Assembly (NCBI GenBank): GCA_028065725.1
Contig: JAPTVL010000094.1
Location: 1-64,000 of the forward strand
Direction of reading: 5' to 3'
Source of the DNA: Betaproteobacteria bacterium
GTDB lineage: Bacteria; Pseudomonadota; Gammaproteobacteria; Burkholderiales; Rhodocyclaceae
DNA: 64,000 nt
Position 1 is the first letter of the stretch. Every line of letters begins with the position of its first letter. The translations under genes and the position numbers were made by a program. This document shows, piece by piece, positions 49,599 through 61,676 of the stretch. The notes beneath the pieces are model-generated. The model was not told the DNA's origin. It made no database searches and saw only the letters and a list, made by a program, of their open reading frames with translations.

Positions 49599-50933
49599 TT
49601 AATTCGGAGGTGTGGCGCAGGTGACAATGCTGGCTTCAGCGCTGCCACGCGCCAGATGCAGGTTGACGGACTGGCCGGCATGCAGCGTGGCGGCGTCGGT
49701 GATCAGGCGTCCGCCGGTATCCCGAACGATGGAATAACCGCGCGCCAGCGTCGCTTCGGGATTCAGGTGATTGAGCGCGACGGCAACATTCTCGAGTGCG
49801 TTCATGCGTCGCTGCTGCTGATCGCGCAGCGCCGTGCCCAGCCGCTGGGATAGCAGCCCGAGCTGTCCTCGGCGGCGCTCGGTGCGCGGAATGTTGCGGC
49901 CGAGAGCAAGGGCCGCATGGTTTAGCCGGTCCCGATGCCGACGCAGGCCGTAAGCCAGCGTGGCATCCAGACGCGAACCCAGCAGTGCAAGCCTGTCTCG
50001 CGCCTGCGCCAGGCGTGTTGCCGGGTGCACCAGGCGCAACGCGATGCGATCCAGCTGTTCTTGCTGCCGGCCCAGGCGATATTGTATTGCCCGACCCAGG
50101 GCGGCACCCAGATCCCGAATTTCCTCTGCCGCTTCGTACCATCCCTGGGTTGCGATCTCGGCGGCGGCAGTAGGCGTTGCGCCGCGCAGGTCTGCAACAA
50201 AGTCGGCGATGGTGGTGTCGGTCTCGTGGCCCACTCCGCTGATCACCGGTACTGGACAGGCCACTATGGCGCGGGCGACGGCCTCTTCATTGAAGGCCCA
50301 CAGATCTTCGATGCTGCCTCCGCCGCGCACGATCAGCAGCAAGTCGCATTCATGGCGCCGGCCAGCCGCTTCCAATGCTCCGGCAATGTTCGTGGCAGCC
50401 TCCTCGCCCTGTACCAGGGTCGGGTAGATGATCGCTGCGAGATGGGGTGCCCGGCGCTTCAAGGCCACCAATACGTCACGCAAGGCCGCGGCACGCGGTG
50501 AGCTGACGATCCCGATGCAATGCGGAAAGCGCGGCAAGGCGCGTTTGCGCTCGGCAGCAAACAGTCCCTCGGCCTGCAGGCGTTCCTTGAGTCGGGCAAA
50601 GGCTTCGAACAGCCGCCCGAGGCCTGCACGACGCAAGGTTTCGATGTTCAGCTGGAATTCACCGCGGGCTTCGTAGAGGGAGACCAGCGCTCGTGCTTCC
50701 ACTTGCTGTCCGTTTTCCAGCCGCCAGGGAATGGATTGCGCGCGCACGCGAAACATCACGCAACGCGCCTGTGCGCTCTGGTCCTTGAGCGAGAAATAAA
50801 CGTGACCGGACACGGCTTTGGTCAGGTTGGAGATTTCTCCGGCCACCCACAGCAGCGGGAACGCGCGTTCCAGGCTCTGGCGGGCCAGTCGATTGAGCTC
50901 GCTGATGCTGATGACGGTGGCAGGATCGAGCAT
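49599..50933 (-). CDS. xseA: Exodeoxyribonuclease VII large subunit
   Basis: The 444-residue nuclease subunit has an N-terminal OB domain (LWVAGEISNLTKAVSGHVYFSLKD) and the catalytic core with GIVSSPRAAALRDV, RGGGSIEDLWAFN and GVGHETDTTIADFVAD. A coiled-coil region and a short C-terminal segment follow. The start is ATG 50933 (MLDPATVISISELN). A 52-residue extension upstream would run through the DnaA-box repeat region and is not family-like. Together with XseB (not here) it degrades single-stranded DNA. Confidence 0.96.
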   Translation of the reverse strand: MLDPATVISISELNRLARQSLERAFPLLWVAGEISNLTKAVSGHVYFSLKDQSAQARCVMFRVRAQSIPWRLENGQQVEARALVSLYEARGEFQLNIETLRRAGLGRLFEAFARLKERLQAEGLFAAERKRALPRFPHCIGIVSSPRAAALRDVLVALKRRAPHLAAIIYPTLVQGEEAATNIAGALEAAGRRHECDLLLIVRGGGSIEDLWAFNEEAVARAIVACPVPVISGVGHETDTTIADFVADLRGATPTAAAEIATQGWYEAAEEIRDLGAALGRAIQYRLGRQQEQLDRIALRLVHPATRLAQARDRLALLGSRLDATLAYGLRRHRDRLNHAALALGRNIPRTERRRGQLGLLSQRLGTALRDQQQRRMNALENVAVALNHLNPEATLARGYSIVRDTGGRLITDAATLHAGQSVNLHLARGSAEASIVTCATPPN

Positions 50934-51104
50934 TGGGCAGTGGGATTGATGCAGGACGGATTCACAGTATAGACACCTGCCAGGCCAGGCGGCGTAGATC
51001 CCATGGTCATGGGCAGGGGCAGGTCGCACGAAACGCCGGATCTGGCGTTGAGCAAAAAATGGCAACAAGCCGCGACGGGCCGGCTGCACGAAAAACTCAC
51101 AAGG

Positions 51105-51146
51105 TGATCCACAGGCTTATCCACAGATCTTGTGGATAAGCCTGTG
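51105..51146. promoter_or_regulatory. DnaA-box cluster: perfect inverted repeat
   Basis: CACAGGCTTATCCACA (51110-51125) and its exact reverse complement (51131-51146) flank GATCT. Each arm carries a perfect DnaA box TTATCCACA (51117-51125 plus strand; 51131-51139 minus strand). A third box with one mismatch, TGATCCACA, is at 51105-51113. It lies in the gap between xseA and exbB. The rest of the 395-nt gap holds the exbB promoter. Confidence 0.6.
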
Positions 51147-51267
51147 CCCTGTGCTTCATTCTGGATAATTCCGCGTCTGATGCCCGGGCGTTCGGTAGTG
51201 GCGTGCTTTCTGGTGTAACGAATATTCCTGGAGCGGCAGCGCTATTCGCTTGCATCCGCACTTTGTG

Positions 51268-51296
51268 TTGCCGAATCTGTCCACTCGGGCTAAAGT
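51268..51296 (+). promoter_or_regulatory. Predicted exbB promoter
   Basis: TTGCCG (51268-51273), 17 nt, TAAAGT (51291-51296). The start would fall about 25 nt before the GTG start of exbB, which supports that start choice. Confidence 0.45.
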
Positions 51297-51328
51297 TCGC
51301 GCTTTCCCGCTTACCGGAGTTGCTCCTC

Positions 51329-51934
51329 GTGTTTTCCATCATTCAGGCTGCCGGCTGGCCGATCTGGCCGCTGCTGTTCGCGTCCGTCATCGCTGTTGCG
51401 CTGATCATCGAGCGCGCTGCGGCGCTGCGTCGCCCCAAAATCGTTCCGCTTGGCTTGCTGCAAAGCACGGTCGCCGACTATCGTCAAAACGGAGTCTCGG
51501 ACGCGCAACTGGCACGGCTCGAAGCGCATTCGCCGCTGGGCAGAGTGCTTGCCGCCGGCGTGCGCAATGCCAGGAGCTCGCGCGAGATCATGAAAGAGGC
51601 CATCGAAGAAGCGGGGCGCGGCGTGGCGCACGAACTCGAACGCTTCCTCACCACGCTGGGCACCATCGCCTCGATTGCGCCCTTGATGGGCTTGTTTGGC
51701 ACCGTCGTCGGCATGATCGAAATCTTCGGTTCGCCGACCTCGTCCGGCACCAATCCCCAGGCCTTGGCGCATGGCATCTCGGTGGCGCTCTACAACACCG
51801 GATTCGGTTTGATCATCGCCATTCCGAGCATGATCTTCTACCGCCACTTTCGGGCGCTGGTGGATGGCTTTCTGGTCGAAATGGAGCAGGAAGCCGTCAA
51901 GCTGGTCGAAATCATCCAAGGCGAGCGGAAGTAG
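51329..51934 (+). CDS. exbB: ExbB/TolQ/MotA-family proton channel
   Basis: The 201-residue inner membrane protein has three transmembrane helices (about 8-28, 110-132 and 155-178) and the MotA/TolQ/ExbB signature (TLGTIASIAPLMGLFGTVVGMI, ALYNTGFGLIIAIP). With ExbD it energises TonB-dependent uptake or, in this locus, an undefined envelope process. GTG 51329 with GGAG 9 nt upstream is the preferred start. A longer in-frame reading from 51203 is Cys-rich and not family-like. No tonB is adjacent. Confidence 0.9.
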   Translation: MFSIIQAAGWPIWPLLFASVIAVALIIERAAALRRPKIVPLGLLQSTVADYRQNGVSDAQLARLEAHSPLGRVLAAGVRNARSSREIMKEAIEEAGRGVAHELERFLTTLGTIASIAPLMGLFGTVVGMIEIFGSPTSSGTNPQALAHGISVALYNTGFGLIIAIPSMIFYRHFRALVDGFLVEMEQEAVKLVEIIQGERK

Positions 51935-51946
51935 GAGCCGGATACC

Positions 51947-52366
51947 ATGAACTTTCAGCGGGGTCGGGTGCGCGAAGAACCGGAGATCAATCTGATCGCG
52001 ATGATCGATGTGTTGCTGGTGATCCTGATTTTTCTGATGATCAGCACCACGTATTCCAAGTTTTCCGGGCTGGAGATCAATCTGCCCACCGCCGACGCGC
52101 CGCCGAACAAGGAGCAGCCGAACGAAATCAACGTGGTCGTTACGGCTGCCGGAGAAGTCCTGGTGAACAAGGCGCCGATCGGTGCGCGCGACATTTCGTC
52201 GATTGCGGCGGCGATGACGCGTTTCACGGGTAGCGGCAAGGAGCCGGTGGTCATCATCAATGCCGACGCCAAGGCCGTGCATCAGAGCGTCATCGATGTC
52301 ATGCAGGCCGCGCAGCAGGCCGGGCTGTCGCATATTTCCTTTGCCACCCAGCAGGCGCAACGCTGA
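51947..52366 (+). CDS. exbD: ExbD/TolR-family biopolymer transport protein
   Basis: The 139-residue protein has one transmembrane helix (about 17-34) containing the functional aspartate in LIAMIDVLLVILIFLM, then a periplasmic domain. It follows exbB by 12 nt. It precedes lpxK and overlaps its likely start region, the common betaproteobacterial order exbB-exbD-lpxK-ycaR-kdsB-adk. Confidence 0.94.
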   Translation: MNFQRGRVREEPEINLIAMIDVLLVILIFLMISTTYSKFSGLEINLPTADAPPNKEQPNEINVVVTAAGEVLVNKAPIGARDISSIAAAMTRFTGSGKEPVVIINADAKAVHQSVIDVMQAAQQAGLSHISFATQQAQR

Positions 52367-53366
52367 CGGCGGTTTTGCCGCCCTGTGGCGGCGGCGCGGC
52401 CCGCTGGCCTGCCTGTTGTTTCCATTTTCATTGCTGTTCCGGGCTCTGGTCGCCCTGCGGCGGGGGCTTTACCGCAGCGGGCTTTTGCGCAGCGAACGCC
52501 TGCCGGTGCCCGTGGTGGTGGTCGGCAACATCACTGTCGGCGGCAGCGGCAAGACGCCGCTGGTGATCCATCTGGGATTGGGCCTGCGCAAGCTTGGACG
52601 CCGCCCCGGGATTGTCAGTCGCGGCTATCGCGGCGGTGGCACGGAGGTGGCCGAAGTGCTGCCGGGCAGCGATCCCGCGGTGTTCGGCGACGAACCCGTG
52701 CTGCTGGCACGGCGCAGCGGCTGCCCGGTGTTTGTCGGCAGGGACCGCCCGGCCGCCGCCCGCGCCCTGATTGCCACCCATCCGGAATGTGACCTGATCC
52801 TCGCCGACGATGGCTTGCAGCACTATCGTCTGCAACGCGACATCGAGCTTGCGGTGTTCGACCGGCGGGGAGTGATGAACGGCTGGTGCCTGCCTGCCGG
52901 GCCGCTGCGTGAGCCGGTTTGGCGCCTGTCGCAGGTGGATGCCGTGGTGATCAACGGCAGCGCCGTGGCGCCAGCGCCGACTGTTGACTGCCCGCTGTTC
53001 CGGATGAACTTGCTGGGCGAGAAATTCCACAGGCTCGACAACCCGCAAATCGAGTACAGCCCTGCCGATCTGGCAGGCAGGAACTTGCATGCGGTCGCCG
53101 GCATCGGTGCGCCCGAGCGCTTTTTTGAACAGTTGCGGACCATGGGCCTGAACTTCATCGCGCATTCCTTCCCTGATCACCACGATTTCTGCCCCGCCGA
53201 TCTCGACTATGCCGGCGACGCCATCCTGACGACGGAGAAGGATGCCGTAAAATTGGCGCAAATTTCCTTGCCTCTGCCGGTCTGGGTCCTGCCCGTGACG
53301 GCCGAGGTTAGCCCCGACCTTGCTGCATTCGTTCTGGAGAAGCTCAATGGACGCCCGCCTGCTTGA
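52296..53366 (+). CDS. lpxK: Tetraacyldisaccharide 4'-kinase
   Basis: LpxK phosphorylates the 4' position of the lipid A disaccharide at the inner membrane. The Walker A motif [13 protein letters not shown] and the [12 protein letters not shown] block are clear. The family-like protein begins around nt 52383 ([14 protein letters not shown], membrane helix, about 327 residues), but the only codon there is CTG. The nearest in-frame ATG codons are 52296 and 52260, inside exbD. The start given here is therefore uncertain by up to 30 residues. It overlaps the Trm112-like gene by 20 nt. Confidence 0.88.
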   Translation: MSCRPRSRPGCRIFPLPPSRRNADGGFAALWRRRGPLACLLFPFSLLFRALVALRRGLYRSGLLRSERLPVPVVVVGNITVGGSGKTPLVIHLGLGLRKLGRRPGIVSRGYRGGGTEVAEVLPGSDPAVFGDEPVLLARRSGCPVFVGRDRPAAARALIATHPECDLILADDGLQHYRLQRDIELAVFDRRGVMNGWCLPAGPLREPVWRLSQVDAVVINGSAVAPAPTVDCPLFRMNLLGEKFHRLDNPQIEYSPADLAGRNLHAVAGIGAPERFFEQLRTMGLNFIAHSFPDHHDFCPADLDYAGDAILTTEKDAVKLAQISLPLPVWVLPVTAEVSPDLAAFVLEKLNGRPPA

Positions 53367-53523
53367 AATACTCGTTTGCCCTGTCTGCAAGGGACCGCTG
53401 GAGAACCGCAAGGCGGCCGCCGAACTGGTGTGCAAGGCTTGCAGGCTGGCCTATCCGGTCAAGGACGACATTCCGGTGATGCTTGAGGACGAGGCGCGGC
53501 AACTGGGTGCAGAAGAAGCCTGA
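53347..53523 (+). CDS. Trm112/YcaR-like zinc-ribbon protein
   Basis: A 58-residue protein of the UPF0434/Trm112 family. Zinc ligands are CPVC and CKAC, followed by the [11 protein letters not shown] motif. GGAGAAG precedes the ATG at 53347. In eukaryotes the relatives activate methyltransferases. The bacterial role is not established. The stop overlaps kdsB by one base (TGATG). Confidence 0.9.
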   Translation: MDARLLEILVCPVCKGPLENRKAAAELVCKACRLAYPVKDDIPVMLEDEARQLGAEEA

Positions 53524-54296
53524 TGGGATTCATGGTCGTCATTCCGGCACGTTATGCCTCGACGCGACTGCCGGGAAAGCCCTTGGCCGACATCGCCGGC
53601 CAGCCGATGATCGTACGCGTGGCAGCCGCAGCCAGGCGCTCCAGCGCGGAAGGCGTATGGGTGGCCACCGATGACGAGCGGATTGTCAGTGCTGCCCGGC
53701 AGCATGGCTTCGATGCCGTGATGACAGACGCAAATCATGTCAGCGGCACCGACCGTATCGCTGAAGTGGCCGACCGGCTGAAGTGGGATGACACTGAGAT
53801 AGTGGTCAATGTCCAAGGCGATGAGCCGCTGCTGGCCCCCGGCCTGATCGATCTGGTCGCCGGTGCACTGCGCAGCGACCCGGATGCCGCAATGGCGACT
53901 GCGGCGCATCCCTTGGCCGCGGCCGCCGACTTTTTCAATCCCAACGTGGTCAAGGTGATCTGCGACGCACGCGGCCGGGCGCTGTACTTCAGCCGTGCAC
54001 CGATTCCATGGGACAGGGATCGATTCGCCGACAGGCGCGATGCGCTGCCGGCCGATCTTCCGGCGCAGCGGCACATCGGCCTCTATGCTTATCGGGTGAG
54101 CTTTCTGCGTCGCTTCGGACAACTCGCTGCCTCGCCACTGGAGCGCTGTGAATCTCTCGAGCAATTGCGTGCCCTCTGGCACGGTTATTCGATTCAAGTC
54201 GTCAGTATCGAACATCCCCCGGCCGCTGGCGTCGATACGCCCGAGGATCTCGAAAGGGTGCGCCGAATGTTTGACGCCGATAAGGATTCGGAGTAA
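53523..54296 (+). CDS. kdsB: 3-deoxy-manno-octulosonate cytidylyltransferase
   Basis: The 257-residue enzyme activates Kdo as CMP-Kdo for LPS inner core synthesis. The nucleotide-binding opening [17 protein letters not shown], the ATDDERI motif and NVQGDEPL are all present. It is translationally coupled to the Trm112-like gene. A second ATG lies three codons in. Confidence 0.97.
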   Translation: MGFMVVIPARYASTRLPGKPLADIAGQPMIVRVAAAARRSSAEGVWVATDDERIVSAARQHGFDAVMTDANHVSGTDRIAEVADRLKWDDTEIVVNVQGDEPLLAPGLIDLVAGALRSDPDAAMATAAHPLAAAADFFNPNVVKVICDARGRALYFSRAPIPWDRDRFADRRDALPADLPAQRHIGLYAYRVSFLRRFGQLAASPLERCESLEQLRALWHGYSIQVVSIEHPPAAGVDTPEDLERVRRMFDADKDSE

Positions 54297-54346
54297 GTTT
54301 TGCTCGGCTAAAAATTTATAAAAATACTTTTAAATCATTGGGATAA

Positions 54347-55021
<675 letters not shown>

Positions 55022-55058
55022 TGGATTCCTGAGTCCCATCGCCAAAGCGGAGGTTGCC

Positions 55059-56168
55059 ATGACCGGCCATATCCGACGCATCGCTGTGTGCACCGGCGGG
55101 GGCGATGCCCCGGGACTGAATGCCGTGATTCGGGCCGTGGTGATCGCCGCCGCCAACCGGGGCTGGGAGTGCTACGGGATTCGCGACGGATTCAACGGCA
55201 TCCTGTTCCCGGAGCGCTACGCCGAAGGCGGCGTGTCGCGCCTTACCCGGGAACGGGTGCGCGGCATCGGGCATCTGGGCGGTACCATTCTCGGCACCAC
55301 CAACAAGGGCAATCCGCTGCATTTCCCGATGAAAATGCAGGACGGCACGACCAAGGACGTGGACCTGTCGGGGGAAATTCTCGAGTATTTCGCCAGGAAG
55401 GAAATCGATGCCCTGGTTTCCATCGGCGGCGACGGATCGCTCACCATCGCCAACGCCCTGCACAAGAAGGGGCTGCGTGTCGTCGGAGTGCCCAAGACGA
55501 TCGACAACGACCTCGACAAGACCTTCACCACTTTCGGCTTCGATACGGCAGTCGCATTTGCCACCGAGTGCCTGGACCGTCTGCACAGCACGGCCGAAAG
55601 CCATCAGCGGGTGATGGTGGTCGAGGTCATGGGCCGTTATGCCGGATGGATCGCACTGCATGCCGGCATTGCCGGCAGTGCCCACGCCATCCTGATTCCG
55701 GAAATTCCCTTCGACGTGGACAAGGTCGCGGCAAAGATTCGTGACCGGGATGCCGAAGGGCGCATGTATTCGCTGGTCATGGTCGCCGAGGGAGCCGAGC
55801 CCATCGACGGTCATCGGGAAGTGCTGGCCCCCGCCGAGATCGGCCATGCCGAGCGGCTGGGCGGCGTCGGCGAACAAGTGGCCCGGATCCTCGCCGACCG
55901 TACCGGCAAGGATGTCAGGGTCGTGGTGCTGGGCCACCTGCTGCGCGGCGGCAGCCCCACTTCGTTCGATCGCCTCGCCGCCATGCGCTTTGGCACTGCC
56001 GCGGTCAGGGCCCTGGACGAAGGGCAGTCCGGCATCATGGTGGCGCTCGGCTTCCCCAACGTGAATTACGTGGCGCTGGAGGAGGTCGCCGGCCGCATGA
56101 AGGCGGTTCCACGCGACAGCGACACCCTGCAAACCGGCAGGGACGTGGGAATCTGCTTCGGCGATTGA
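55059..56168 (+). CDS. pfkA: 6-phosphofructokinase, mixed-signature type
   Basis: The 369-residue PfkA-superfamily enzyme phosphorylates fructose 6-phosphate. The donor-site signature is GGDGS (123-127), an ATP-type glycine at G126, but the second key motif is PKTIDND (145-151) with lysine K146, typical of pyrophosphate-dependent enzymes. This G/K pairing occurs in some actinobacterial PPi-PFKs, so the phosphoryl donor cannot be read off with confidence. It follows adk by 37 nt and ends 47 nt from the convergent PPi-PFK gene. Confidence 0.9.
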   Translation: MTGHIRRIAVCTGGGDAPGLNAVIRAVVIAAANRGWECYGIRDGFNGILFPERYAEGGVSRLTRERVRGIGHLGGTILGTTNKGNPLHFPMKMQDGTTKDVDLSGEILEYFARKEIDALVSIGGDGSLTIANALHKKGLRVVGVPKTIDNDLDKTFTTFGFDTAVAFATECLDRLHSTAESHQRVMVVEVMGRYAGWIALHAGIAGSAHAILIPEIPFDVDKVAAKIRDRDAEGRMYSLVMVAEGAEPIDGHREVLAPAEIGHAERLGGVGEQVARILADRTGKDVRVVVLGHLLRGGSPTSFDRLAAMRFGTAAVRALDEGQSGIMVALGFPNVNYVALEEVAGRMKAVPRDSDTLQTGRDVGICFGD

Positions 56169-56215
56169 AGCCCGAGCCGTCCGGCTCGGGATCTGCATTA
56201 TCGCTGCAGGCAGGT

Positions 56216-57436
56216 TTATTTCCCCGGGTTCAGTATCTTGTCGACCTTGTTGAGTCGCAGCCGATAGGCGTCCGGCATGCCGGATCCCAGCAGGGGGCGC
56301 AGATACAGCCGGAAGGCGTCGGTGACGTCGGTACCGTTGGCAGCGATGAATTCGTCTTCCATGACACGGGTCTTGCCTGCCACGCTGTCGAGCGGGACCA
56401 GCTGGTAATCGACGGAGTAAAAGCCGGTGCGCTTGATCGCGACGGATCCGTCGCGGTCGCCCCACATGGCGTATTGCACGGCCTTCTCGCCGACCTCGCG
56501 CGCCTCGCGCTGATCGACGTCCGATACGCAGCCCATGAACGAGCGCTGCAGGTAGCCGAAGGTGTCGCCCCGCACCCGCTTGATGCCGAGCTTGCCCTTG
56601 ATTTCGTCGCACAGCAGGTCGGCCAGCGCCCCGGTACCCGAGAGCTGGACGTTGCCATGGGCATCGTGCTCGACCTGGGTGGCCAGCTGGGTGATGATGG
56701 GCGTGCCCTTGTCGTCATGGATGCCTTCCGATGCGGCGATCACGCAGCGGCCGTACTTGTCATAGGTGGCCTTGACGTCCGTCAGGAATTTTCCGACGTT
56801 GAAGGTGCGCTCGGGAAGATAGATCAGGTGCGGACCATCGTCGGGGAATTTCTTCCCCAGTGCCGACGCCGCGGTCAGGAAGCCGGCGTGGCGGCCCATC
56901 ACCACGGCCAGATAGACCCCGGTCAGCGCAGCATTGTCCAGATTGGCGCCCATGAAGGCCTGGGCGACAAAGCGGGCCGCCGACGGAAAGCCCGGCGTAT
57001 GGTCGTTGCCGACCAGATCATTGTCGATGGTTTTCGGAATGTGGATGCAGCGCAGGGCGTAGTTGGCCCGTCGCGCTTCCTCGCTGACGATCCGCACCGT
57101 GTCCGAAGAGTCGTTGCCGCCGATGTAGAAGAAATAACCGATGCCGTGCGCCTTGAGCACCTTGAATATCTCCTGACAATATTTCAGGTCAGGCTTGTCG
57201 CGCGTGGAACCGAGCGCGGAGGATGGCGTATTGGCCACCATTTCGATGTTGTGGCTGGTCTCCTGGGTAAGGTCGAGGAACTCCTCGTTGATGATGCCCG
57301 ATACCCCGTGATAAGCGCCATACACCAGCTCGACATTGCGAAACTTGCGGGCTTCGAGCACGACTCCGGCCATCGACTGATTGATGACGGCGGTCGGACC
57401 ACCTCCCTGCGCGACCAATACTTTCCCCTGCGGCAT
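56216..57436 (-). CDS. pfp: Pyrophosphate-fructose 6-phosphate 1-phosphotransferase
   Basis: The 406-residue enzyme reversibly converts fructose 6-phosphate and PPi to fructose 1,6-bisphosphate and Pi. GGNDS (106-110) places an aspartate at the position that excludes ATP, and PKTIDND (134-140) carries the PPi-type lysine. VMGRHAGFL is the substrate-binding block. It is divergent from hppA (305-nt gap), which consumes PPi, so the two share one substrate. Codon use and length look native. Confidence 0.93.
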   Translation of the reverse strand: MPQGKVLVAQGGGPTAVINQSMAGVVLEARKFRNVELVYGAYHGVSGIINEEFLDLTQETSHNIEMVANTPSSALGSTRDKPDLKYCQEIFKVLKAHGIGYFFYIGGNDSSDTVRIVSEEARRANYALRCIHIPKTIDNDLVGNDHTPGFPSAARFVAQAFMGANLDNAALTGVYLAVVMGRHAGFLTAASALGKKFPDDGPHLIYLPERTFNVGKFLTDVKATYDKYGRCVIAASEGIHDDKGTPIITQLATQVEHDAHGNVQLSGTGALADLLCDEIKGKLGIKRVRGDTFGYLQRSFMGCVSDVDQREAREVGEKAVQYAMWGDRDGSVAIKRTGFYSVDYQLVPLDSVAGKTRVMEDEFIAANGTDVTDAFRLYLRPLLGSGMPDAYRLRLNKVDKILNPGK

Positions 57437-57741
57437 ATTCGAGTTTCCTTTCGTTTGACCGGATCGATGATTCGCGACGCGAATCAGCCAACATTCAGGT
57501 TGCGACTATATCCCCGAACTTGTGGACACAGCATCCATCAGGCCGATTCGTCCATTAACGAGTTTTAGACACAAAAGAAAGGCAAGGAGGAGAATGCATC
57601 AGGCATCCGAACCGGTAGCCCCTGAGCCTGGGAAATACTTAATCCTGAAGCAAGAAAAGTTGTGCGGGCTGTGGCCGAGCGATTCGAATGCCGTGATAAA
57701 ATTATCAATTGAGTTCATCAATCATATCGGGGGGGGAGTTT

Positions 57742-59843
<2,102 letters not shown>

Positions 59844-59847
<4 letters not shown>

Positions 59848-61676
59848 TTCTTCGCATGTTCGATCGAACGGGCAGCCTGCGGGCTGCCCGTTTTACCTTG
59901 GCGCTGGCGATCCTGGCGAGCGCTGCGAGCGCTGCGAGGGCTTGGGGACAGGCCGGGCAGCCGGAAGCCGGCAGCGGCTTCGCGTCGCGTCCGGCGTCAG
60001 CCGGCACTGGTTTCATGGCCGTCACCGCGAATCCCTACGCCACCGATGCCGCCGTCGAAATCCTCCAGCTTGGCGGCAATGCACTGGATGCAGCGATCGC
60101 TGCCCAATGGGTATTGAATCTGGTCGAGCCTCAATCGTCAGGCATCGGCGGCGGTGGTTTCCTGCTGCATTGGGACCAGGGAAACCGTCAGGTGTTAGCC
60201 TGGGATGGTCGCGAGACGGCTCCCCGTGGTGCCAGCGCCGACTTTGCACGAAATTCTGACGGTACGCCGGCGACGTTTTCCGAAATTCTGGCGACCGGCA
60301 AGGCAGTCGGCGTGCCCGGTTTGCTGTCGATGCTCGAAGCGGCGCATCGGCGCCATGGCAAGCTGAACTGGGAGCGGCTGTTTCGTCCGGCAATCCGGCT
60401 TGCCGAAAATGGCTTCGCGGTTTCGCCGCGTCTGCATCTGCTGTTGCGCAACGACAGTTTGCTGAAAGACGACGCCGAGGCGCGAGCGCTGTATTTTGAC
60501 GAGAGTGGCGACGCCAGGAGGATCGGCGCGATCCTGCGCAATCCGAAACTGGCGGAGACCTTCAGGGCGATCGCCAGCGTCGGTGCGCAAGCTTTGCGGC
60601 GAGGCGAACTCGCAGCGAGCATTGCCGGCGCGGTCGGCCAACGCGGCGGCAGCCTGAAGGCAGCCGACCTGGAACAGTATCAGCCGAGGGCGCGCCGCGC
60701 GGTTTGCGGTCCATATCGTCAGTGGCGCATTTGCGGCATGCCACCGCCCTTGTCCGGAGGCATCGGCGTGCTGCAGCTGCTGGGTTTGCTGGAACGCGTT
60801 GAATCGGTGGCGCACGACCCGGCATCGGCTGATTCCTCACACCTGTTTGCCGAGGCCGGGCGGCTGGTCTATGCCGATCGGGCACGTTATCTGGCCGATA
60901 CCGATTTTGTCGCCGTGCCACAGGCGGGCCTGCTCGACCTCGCGTATCTGGACAAACGTGCGCGCCTCATCGATCCGCTGCGCAGTATGGGCGTTGCGGC
61001 GCCCGGCGAACTCCCGGCCGGCCATGCGCAGGCCGACGACGATGCTCCCGAACTGCCGGCGACCACCCATGTTTCCATTGTCGATCGGGCCGGCAATGCG
61101 GTGGCTCTGACCAGTTCCATCGAAAGCGCTTTCGGCAGCCGGATCCAGGTCGGCGGTTTTCTGCTCAACAACCAGCTCACCGATTTCGAGCTGACGCCGG
61201 AACTCGACGGCAAGCCGGTCGCCAACCGGCTGCAGCCCGGCAAGCGGCCCTTGTCGTCGATGGCCCCGACCCTGGTCTTCGACCGCCACGGACGCTTGCA
61301 TGCGGTGTTGGGATCGCCCGGCGGCGGCCGCATCATCAACTATGTCGCATGGACTCTCGCCGCATTGCTCGATGGCAGGCAGTCGGCGACTGCTGCGGTT
61401 TCCCAGCCGTATCTGGGTAACCGCAACGGGGCTACGGAGGTGGAGCGCGGCCGCGTATCGGAGCGACTGGTGAGCGAGCTCGAACAGCGCGGGCATGTCG
61501 TGCAGCGTGTCGAACATGACCAGCGGTCTGCATCTGATCGTGCGCGTCGGCGAACAATGGGTCGGCACGGTCGATCCGCGCCGCGAAGGCGTCGCTCGCG
61601 GCGACTGATCGATCAGGCCGCTTGCCGGCGAAAATCGCGCAAGCGGAAGCCAAGCAGCCAAAGCGTGGCGAAGTAG
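59844..61676 (+). CDS. ggt: Gamma-glutamyltransferase with a frameshifted C-terminus
   Basis: As read, a 610-residue protein. An exported precursor (signal ending near RAWGQA) self-cleaves at Thr407 in ATTHVSIVD to give two subunits, transferring gamma-glutamyl groups of glutathione. [10 protein letters not shown] and GSPGGGRI are present. After codon 557 the frame turns into an Arg-rich tail that overlaps murJ. The family-like ending ([16 protein letters not shown]... to GVARGD) is found in the +1 frame at 61516-61608, 4 nt before murJ. One extra C at 61515 would explain it. GTG 59844 overlaps hppA; ATG 59856 is an alternative. Confidence 0.85.

Noticed and set aside
51203..51328. N-terminal extension of ExbB
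   Set aside because: The predicted promoter at 51268-51296 lies inside it, the residues are Cys-rich and unlike the family, and a GTG with a good ribosome site follows at 51329.
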